A stretch of DNA of 64,000 nucleotides from Myxococcales bacterium. Lineage in GTDB: Bacteria; Myxococcota_A; Polyangia; Polyangiales; GCA-016699535. The stretch covers positions 124,001 to 188,000 of the forward strand of contig JACKDX010000002.1 in assembly GCA_020633325.1 (NCBI GenBank). Reading direction: 5' to 3'. The notes beneath the pieces are model-generated. The model saw only the letters and a program-made list of their open reading frames with translations, searched no databases and was not told the DNA's origin. Below, piece after piece: positions 61,252-64,000 of the stretch. Position 1 is the first letter of the stretch. Every line of letters begins with the position of its first letter. The translations under genes and the position numbers were made by a program.

Positions 61252-62510
61252 CGGAGATGTTGCGGAAGGTCGGCGCACAAGACATCGCGAGACTGAGTCG
61301 CGACCCTGTGGATCCGCAGACGTTCGCAGAGGCCTCCTTCGTCGTAGAGGATGTTCGCAAGCGTGGCGAAGTCGCATTACGCGAGCACTGCGAAAGATTC
61401 GGCGATCTGAAGCCGGATGAACGCTATAGCTATGGGCCCGCGGATCTGGCGTTGGCGCTCGAATCGATCACCGATGTTGAACGAGGACTCCTGCAACGGA
61501 CCGCGGCGCGGATTCAAGTCTTCGCAGAACTCCAGCGAAGCGCGATTCAGGAAGTGCAGATGCGCGTTCCAGGCGGCACGGCAGGGCAGAGCATTGCGCC
61601 TGTTGAGCGGGCAGGGTGTTATGCGCCGTCTGGCCGTTTTCCGTTACCGTCGTCTGTCCTGATGACAGCGATCACCGCTAGGGCGGCGGGGGTCAAAGAA
61701 GTATGGGTGACTTCGCCCAAGGCCAATACATTCACTTTGGCTGCCGCGTCGGTCGCCGGCGCTGACGGTTTGTTCGCACTCGGGGGCGCGCAAGCCATTG
61801 CGGCATTGGCATATGGTGCCGGGCAGGTTCCAGCGTGTGACGTCATTGTGGGGCCGGGCAACCGATGGGTGACTGCGGCGAAAAAAGCCGTCCAAGGCCA
61901 CGTGGCAATCGATATGCTTGCAGGGCCTTCTGAGCTCGTGGTGGTGGCGGATCATGCGAGTAACCCGAGTTGCGTGGCTGCGGATCTGTTGGCGCAAGCG
62001 GAGCATGACGTCGATGCGCGCGTGGTGTTAGTCAGCTTGGATGAGAGCCTAGTGGATCAGGTTGTTGTGCACATCACAAGGCAACTCGAAGACCTGCCTA
62101 CTGCGGACGTCGCGCGAGCCTCTCTGCGACACAGCATTGCAGTGGTCGTCGATGGTGTCGAACAGGCCGTCGAGGTGTGTGATGGGTTGGCACCAGAGCA
62201 TTTGCAGCTATCGGTGGAGGATCCTGAACCCTTTCGCCAAAGGCTAGCGCACTTTGGCGCCTTGTTTAGCGGAGCCGCTGGCGCCGAGGTGTTCGGAGAC
62301 TACGGCGCAGGACCTAACCATGTCCTGCCTACAGGAGGCACCGCGCGCTTCACCGGTGGTCTATCGGTGCTTAACTTCTTGAGGGTCCGGACCTGGTTGC
62401 ATCTCGACGACATGCATGGCGCTGCCACATTGGCACGGGACGCGGCGGAGCTTGCGAGACTCGAAGGCCTGGAGGCCCACGCGCGCGCTGCGATGTTGCG
62501 CTATCACTGA
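61248..62510 (+). CDS. hisD: Histidinol dehydrogenase
   Basis: 420 aa, GTG start overlapping the HisA-IE stop by 4 nt. It does the last two oxidations, histidinol to histidine, with NAD and zinc. Motifs: 'VERAGCYAPSGRFPLPSSVL', 'GAQAIAALAYGAGQVPACDV' (NAD region), 'GPGNRWVTAAKKAV', 'DMLAGPSELVV', and the active-site 'APEHLQLSVEDP' with Glu-His. Last gene of the operon; 96 nt then a separate promoter before the RND genes. Confidence 0.96.
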   Translation: MTEMLRKVGAQDIARLSRDPVDPQTFAEASFVVEDVRKRGEVALREHCERFGDLKPDERYSYGPADLALALESITDVERGLLQRTAARIQVFAELQRSAIQEVQMRVPGGTAGQSIAPVERAGCYAPSGRFPLPSSVLMTAITARAAGVKEVWVTSPKANTFTLAAASVAGADGLFALGGAQAIAALAYGAGQVPACDVIVGPGNRWVTAAKKAVQGHVAIDMLAGPSELVVVADHASNPSCVAADLLAQAEHDVDARVVLVSLDESLVDQVVVHITRQLEDLPTADVARASLRHSIAVVVDGVEQAVEVCDGLAPEHLQLSVEDPEPFRQRLAHFGALFSGAAGAEVFGDYGAGPNHVLPTGGTARFTGGLSVLNFLRVRTWLHLDDMHGAATLARDAAELARLEGLEAHARAAMLRYH

Positions 62511-62557
62511 TGCATGATGTGCGCTTCGAGGGCAATATACATAGGGAAAGATGCTGA

Positions 62558-62585
62558 TTGATTTCTTCAATGAACACGCTATAAC
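62558..62585 (+). promoter_or_regulatory. Candidate promoter of the RND efflux genes
   Basis: TTGATT at 62558-62563, a 16-bp spacer, and TATAAC at 62580-62585, 21 nt before the RND adaptor start. It would give the efflux genes their own transcript after hisD. Element seen by eye; activity inferred. Confidence 0.4.
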
Positions 62586-62606
62586 CTCGCGTTCTTCGGG
62601 GGTGTC

Positions 62607-63743
62607 ATGGCCAGGAAAATCGCGATCACGGTGCTTGGTCTACTCGTACTCGTTGCCGTGTTGGGCGGTATCAAAGCGCTTCAAATTTCTGCCCTCATCG
62701 CGCAGGGAAAGTCATTCGAACCGCCCCCAGAAGCGGTGAGCGTCGAGAAAGTTGCCAAAGAGGAGTGGGAGCCCACCCTGACCGCCATTGGATCTCTTGT
62801 AGCCGCGCAAGGTGTGACCATCAGCGCAGAGACCTCGGGCGCGGTCCGAAAGATAGCGTTTGAGTCGGGAGCAGTGGTCCGGCAAGGCGCGCTGCTCGTG
62901 AAGTTGGATACGGCTCAAGAGCAAGCCGAGCTAGCTTCGGCAGAAGCCTTGGCAAAACTTAAGACGCTTACACTGGAGCGCAACAAACAACTTCTGGCCT
63001 CGGGCGCGATTTCCAAAGCTGCGATGGATACCGCTAGCGCGGAGGCGCAGCAAAGCGAAGCGCAGGTCAATAATATTCGCGCCGTAATCGCGAAAAAAAC
63101 CATTCGCGCCCCCTTCTCGGGTCGTCTCGGTATTCGTCAAATCAATCTGGGGGAATTTCTTAATCCAGGCACACCTATTGTCTCGTTGCAGTCGTTCGAT
63201 CCCATTTTGATCGATTTTGCCCTGCCTCAACAATATGTGGGCACCGTTAAATCGGGACAAACTGTGCGGGTGACCAGTGATGCATTTCCTGGTGAGGAGT
63301 TCACGGCGACCTTAACCGCCATCAACCCTTTTGTGGATGCCGCCACACGCAATGTGCGCTTGCAGGCCACGTTGAGCAATCCAGAAGGGCGTTTGAGTCC
63401 TGGCATGTTCGTGGATGTGGCGATTGTGTTTGAAAGTAACCATGAAGCACTGACGATACCCGTCACCGCCGTCCTCTTTGCGCCCTATGGTGACTCCGTA
63501 TTTCTCGTCGAACGTCCGCAAGAATCTGAGAAGAAGCATAAGAAGAAAGCACACATCATTGTTCATCAGCAGTTTGTCCGACTGGGTGAGACGCGAGGCG
63601 ACCGGGTGGTTGTGCTGTCCGGCTTGAAGGAAGGCCAAGAGATCGTGTCTAGAGGCGCGTTTAAACTTCGTCCAAATGCGACAATTACGATTGGCAAGCC
63701 GCCCAAGGACGCATCGGAGCCCACTATTTCCGCGGATTCATAA
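62607..63743 (+). CDS. RND efflux periplasmic adaptor (membrane fusion protein)
   Basis: 378 aa. N-terminal anchor helix 'IAITVLGLLVLVAVLGGIKA', then the MFP order: biotinyl-lipoyl-like 'VTISAETSGAVRKIAFESGA', a coiled-coil hairpin ('ERNKQLLASGAISKAAMDTA'), the second lipoyl half 'IRAPFSGRLGIRQINLGEFL', and beta-barrel and C-terminal domains with 'VRLQATLSNPEGRLSPGMFV'. It links the inner-membrane pump encoded next to an outer-membrane channel. The Lys/His-rich insert 'ESEKKHKKKAHI' near residue 308 is unusual and might bind metal or RNA-like polyanions. Drug or metal substrate not deducible. Confidence 0.92.
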   Translation: MARKIAITVLGLLVLVAVLGGIKALQISALIAQGKSFEPPPEAVSVEKVAKEEWEPTLTAIGSLVAAQGVTISAETSGAVRKIAFESGAVVRQGALLVKLDTAQEQAELASAEALAKLKTLTLERNKQLLASGAISKAAMDTASAEAQQSEAQVNNIRAVIAKKTIRAPFSGRLGIRQINLGEFLNPGTPIVSLQSFDPILIDFALPQQYVGTVKSGQTVRVTSDAFPGEEFTATLTAINPFVDAATRNVRLQATLSNPEGRLSPGMFVDVAIVFESNHEALTIPVTAVLFAPYGDSVFLVERPQESEKKHKKKAHIIVHQQFVRLGETRGDRVVVLSGLKEGQEIVSRGAFKLRPNATITIGKPPKDASEPTISADS

Positions 63744-63757
63744 TCGGACCTCTGACC

Positions 63758-64000
63758 ATGAACCTGACCGAGCCTTTCATTCGCCGACCGGTACTCTCAG
63801 CTGTAGTAAGCCTGGTCATTGTGGTTGCGGGTTTGCAAGCTGTGCGATCGCTAACCGTTCGGCAATATCCAAGGAGCGACAATGCGGCCGTTACCGTAAC
63901 CACGATTTATGTGGGTGCAAGTGCGGCCCTGGTGCGCGGATTCATTACGACTCCCCTTGAGCGTGCGATTGCCGCCGCAGACGGCATTGATTATGTCGAA
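63758..64000 (+). CDS. RND transporter permease, AcrB/MexF-like (3' end outside window)
   Basis: N-terminal 81 codons seen. The start 'MNLTEPFIRRPVLSAVVSLV' is the typical first segment of HAE1-family RND pumps ('.....FI.RPv.A.V'), followed by TM1 and 'LTVRQYPRSDNAAVTVTTIY' and 'ITTPLERAIAAADGIDYV', matching 'lPv.qyP.i.pp.v.v...YpGA.a..v...v..PlE'. It is 14 nt after the adaptor gene, so the two form one operon. Confidence 0.9.
   Translation, partial: MNLTEPFIRRPVLSAVVSLVIVVAGLQAVRSLTVRQYPRSDNAAVTVTTIYVGASAALVRGFITTPLERAIAAADGIDYVE

Noticed and set aside
1..64000. CRISPR array, insertion sequence or prophage
   Set aside because: I looked for regularly spaced direct repeats, transposase signatures and phage structural genes and saw none. 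The only defence-related signal is the Mrr relic.

Overview
This 64 kb window looks like chromosomal DNA of a Myxococcota-type bacterium ('deltaproteobacterial' grade). The support is indirect but consistent. There is a zinc-ribbon/GYF/AgmX-type protein like the gliding-motility protein GltJ, and a bactofilin. There are many secreted lipoproteins, including Cys-rich and 'EDGIDNDGN' types, a TonB-dependent receptor with a fused TonB-like domain, and an F1Fo operon without atpB/E/D/C. GTG starts and 4-nt gene overlaps are common. I saw no phage, insertion sequence or CRISPR array. Order or genus cannot be fixed from the sequence.

Layout. 1-4.1 kb (minus): a UvrD-like helicase cut by the window edge, an AddB/RecB-like PD-(D/E)XK nuclease, and a Cys-rich lipoprotein. 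4.2-8.8 kb (minus): bactofilin, then the ATP synthase genes b', b, delta, alpha, gamma. 8.9-13.6 kb: homoserine dehydrogenase, a SpoU methyltransferase, a thioredoxin-like protein and a two-gene HTTM membrane unit. 13.3-14.5 kb: a bacterioferritin/Bfd divergent pair with a candidate Fur box. 15.2-18.3 kb: hpt, an isolated export-apparatus pair (SctS/FliQ and SctT/FliR), and the GltJ-like protein. 18.9-31.3 kb: a lone biotinyl protein, prmA-rsmE-HEAT protein, recN, alaS and several secreted or unknown proteins. 31.5-40.4 kb: the TonB-dependent receptor, a PA14 lipoprotein, tRNA-Arg(TCT), an Asp/Asn-hydroxylase-like protein, tRNA-Pro(TGG), rdgB-rph-histidine kinase, and a dolichol-phosphate-mannose-synthase-like glycosyltransferase.

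40.4-55.8 kb is an accessory stretch. It holds large unrecognised lipoproteins, a beta-propeller lipoprotein, a lipoprotein serpin, a YegS-like lipid kinase, methylglyoxal synthase, and two decayed genes. One decayed gene is an Mrr N-terminal-domain remnant with two frameshifts. The other is an ORF interrupted by a single in-frame TAA.

55.8-62.5 kb is a complete-looking, tightly packed histidine operon and the most interesting part of the window. A good sigma70-like promoter sits almost on the start codon of a 23-codon leader peptide with His codons. Three short complementary segments and an intrinsic terminator follow, which together read as a ribosome-mediated attenuator. Six genes then encode HisG, a HisC-HisB fusion, HisH, HisF, a HisA-HisI-HisE triple fusion and HisD. 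Every step of the pathway except histidinol-phosphate phosphatase is present. The window ends in an RND efflux adaptor and the first part of its inner-membrane pump.
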